A stretch of 6,168 nt of DNA, taken from the NCBI GenBank assembly GCA_017999075.1, contig JAGOBX010000230.1, forward strand, positions 1 to 6,168. The letters run 5' to 3'. Under the pieces are notes generated by a model that saw nothing but the letters and a program-made list of their open reading frames with translations, had not been told where the DNA came from and did no database searches. Both the position numbers and the translations under genes were made by a program. Position 1 is the stretch's first letter; the number at the start of each line of letters is the position of its first letter. The stretch is from JAGOBX01 sp017999075 [NCBI: Candidatus Babelota bacterium] (GTDB lineage: Bacteria > JAGOBX01). This document shows positions 5,909-6,168 of this stretch, piece by piece.

Positions 5909-6168
5909 CTATTTTTTATTTTTAAAAATCTCAGGAATTTTATTTTCAACTCCGTTAATTATTCGTATTATATTGCTTTTATGCTTCACCACTATTATTA
6001 AAGCTAATATGACTGACAGAATTTTCAACTGTAAAGGTTGGTTCCATATATATGTAAAAATCGGATATGTCAAAGCAGCTATGATAGAACCAAGAGAAAC
6101 ATAACGGGTAGCTGCCAGTGTAATCAAAAACACAAGAATTGTAAAAAACATAGGAACAGGACTTACTG
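5909..6168 (-). CDS. plsY: Glycerol-3-phosphate acyltransferase PlsY, C-terminal part (cut by window edge)
   Basis: Integral inner-membrane enzyme that transfers the acyl group from acyl-phosphate to glycerol-3-phosphate, giving lysophosphatidic acid, the first step of phospholipid synthesis. About 86 codons are present, to the TAG at 5911-5909; the frame stays open to the right edge, so the start lies outside. PlsY is usually about 200 residues. Visible family features: the late segment VFLITLAATRYVSLGSI, a hydrophobic stretch with a YPIF turn, another transmembrane helix (LKILSVILALIIVV), and the closing motif HKSNIIRIINGVENKI, which matches the conserved H-x-x-NI-x-R-L-x-x-G-x-E-x-K/R of PlsY. 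Sequence reads from V-S-P-V-P at the edge into the first of these. It is upstream of the phospholipase-D-like gene on the same strand. It is an essential housekeeping gene and indicates a chromosomal location. Confidence 0.9.
   Translation of the reverse strand, partial: VSPVPMFFTILVFLITLAATRYVSLGSIIAALTYPIFTYIWNQPLQLKILSVILALIIVVKHKSNIIRIINGVENKIPEIFKNKK

Overview
The window is strongly AT-rich (judged by eye) and bacterial. Shine-Dalgarno sites of the AAGGTG/GGTGAT type precede several genes. TGA ends two genes and never interrupts a long reading frame, so the code is standard. Several products carry export signals, and one looks like an outer-membrane beta-barrel, which suggests a diderm (Gram-negative) organism. 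The phylum cannot be fixed from this sequence. An AT-rich Elusimicrobia/Endomicrobia-type host would fit, but that is a guess.

Layout: on the left, two minus-strand genes. One is a 56-codon two-helix membrane protein that may be a truncated 4Fe-4S membrane protein (7-177). The other is an exported Spy/CpxP-like LTxxQ protein (304-807). A 135-base divergent intergenic region with a good sigma-70-type promoter (860-888) then leads into the centrepiece, a two-gene plus-strand operon (943-3856). On the right, three minus-strand genes converge on the operon: a MipA/OmpV-like outer-membrane protein (3959-4726), an exported phospholipase-D-family protein with two intact HKD motifs (4796-5845), and the C-terminal part of the acyltransferase PlsY (5909 to the window edge).

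The centrepiece is an encapsulin nanocompartment operon. The first gene is a Family 2 (SrpI-like) shell protein with a cyclic-nucleotide-binding-like domain inserted between the N-terminal arm and the rest of the HK97-type fold, the architecture called Family 2B. The second gene overlaps it by 14 bases and encodes a SufS-type cysteine desulfurase. All its main active-site motifs are intact, and it carries an extra Ser/Asn-rich N-terminal region of about 98 residues that is most likely the cargo-loading domain. Expected working: the shell assembles around the desulfurase, which releases sulfur from cysteine inside the compartment, and the inserted domain may sense a ligand from outside. The nucleotide-binding cassette of that domain looks degenerate, so its ligand is open.

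The flanking genes (envelope stress, outer membrane, phospholipid synthesis) show no clear functional link to the operon. No RNA genes, insertion sequences, CRISPR arrays or strong terminators were seen. All non-coding gaps are shorter than 140 bases.
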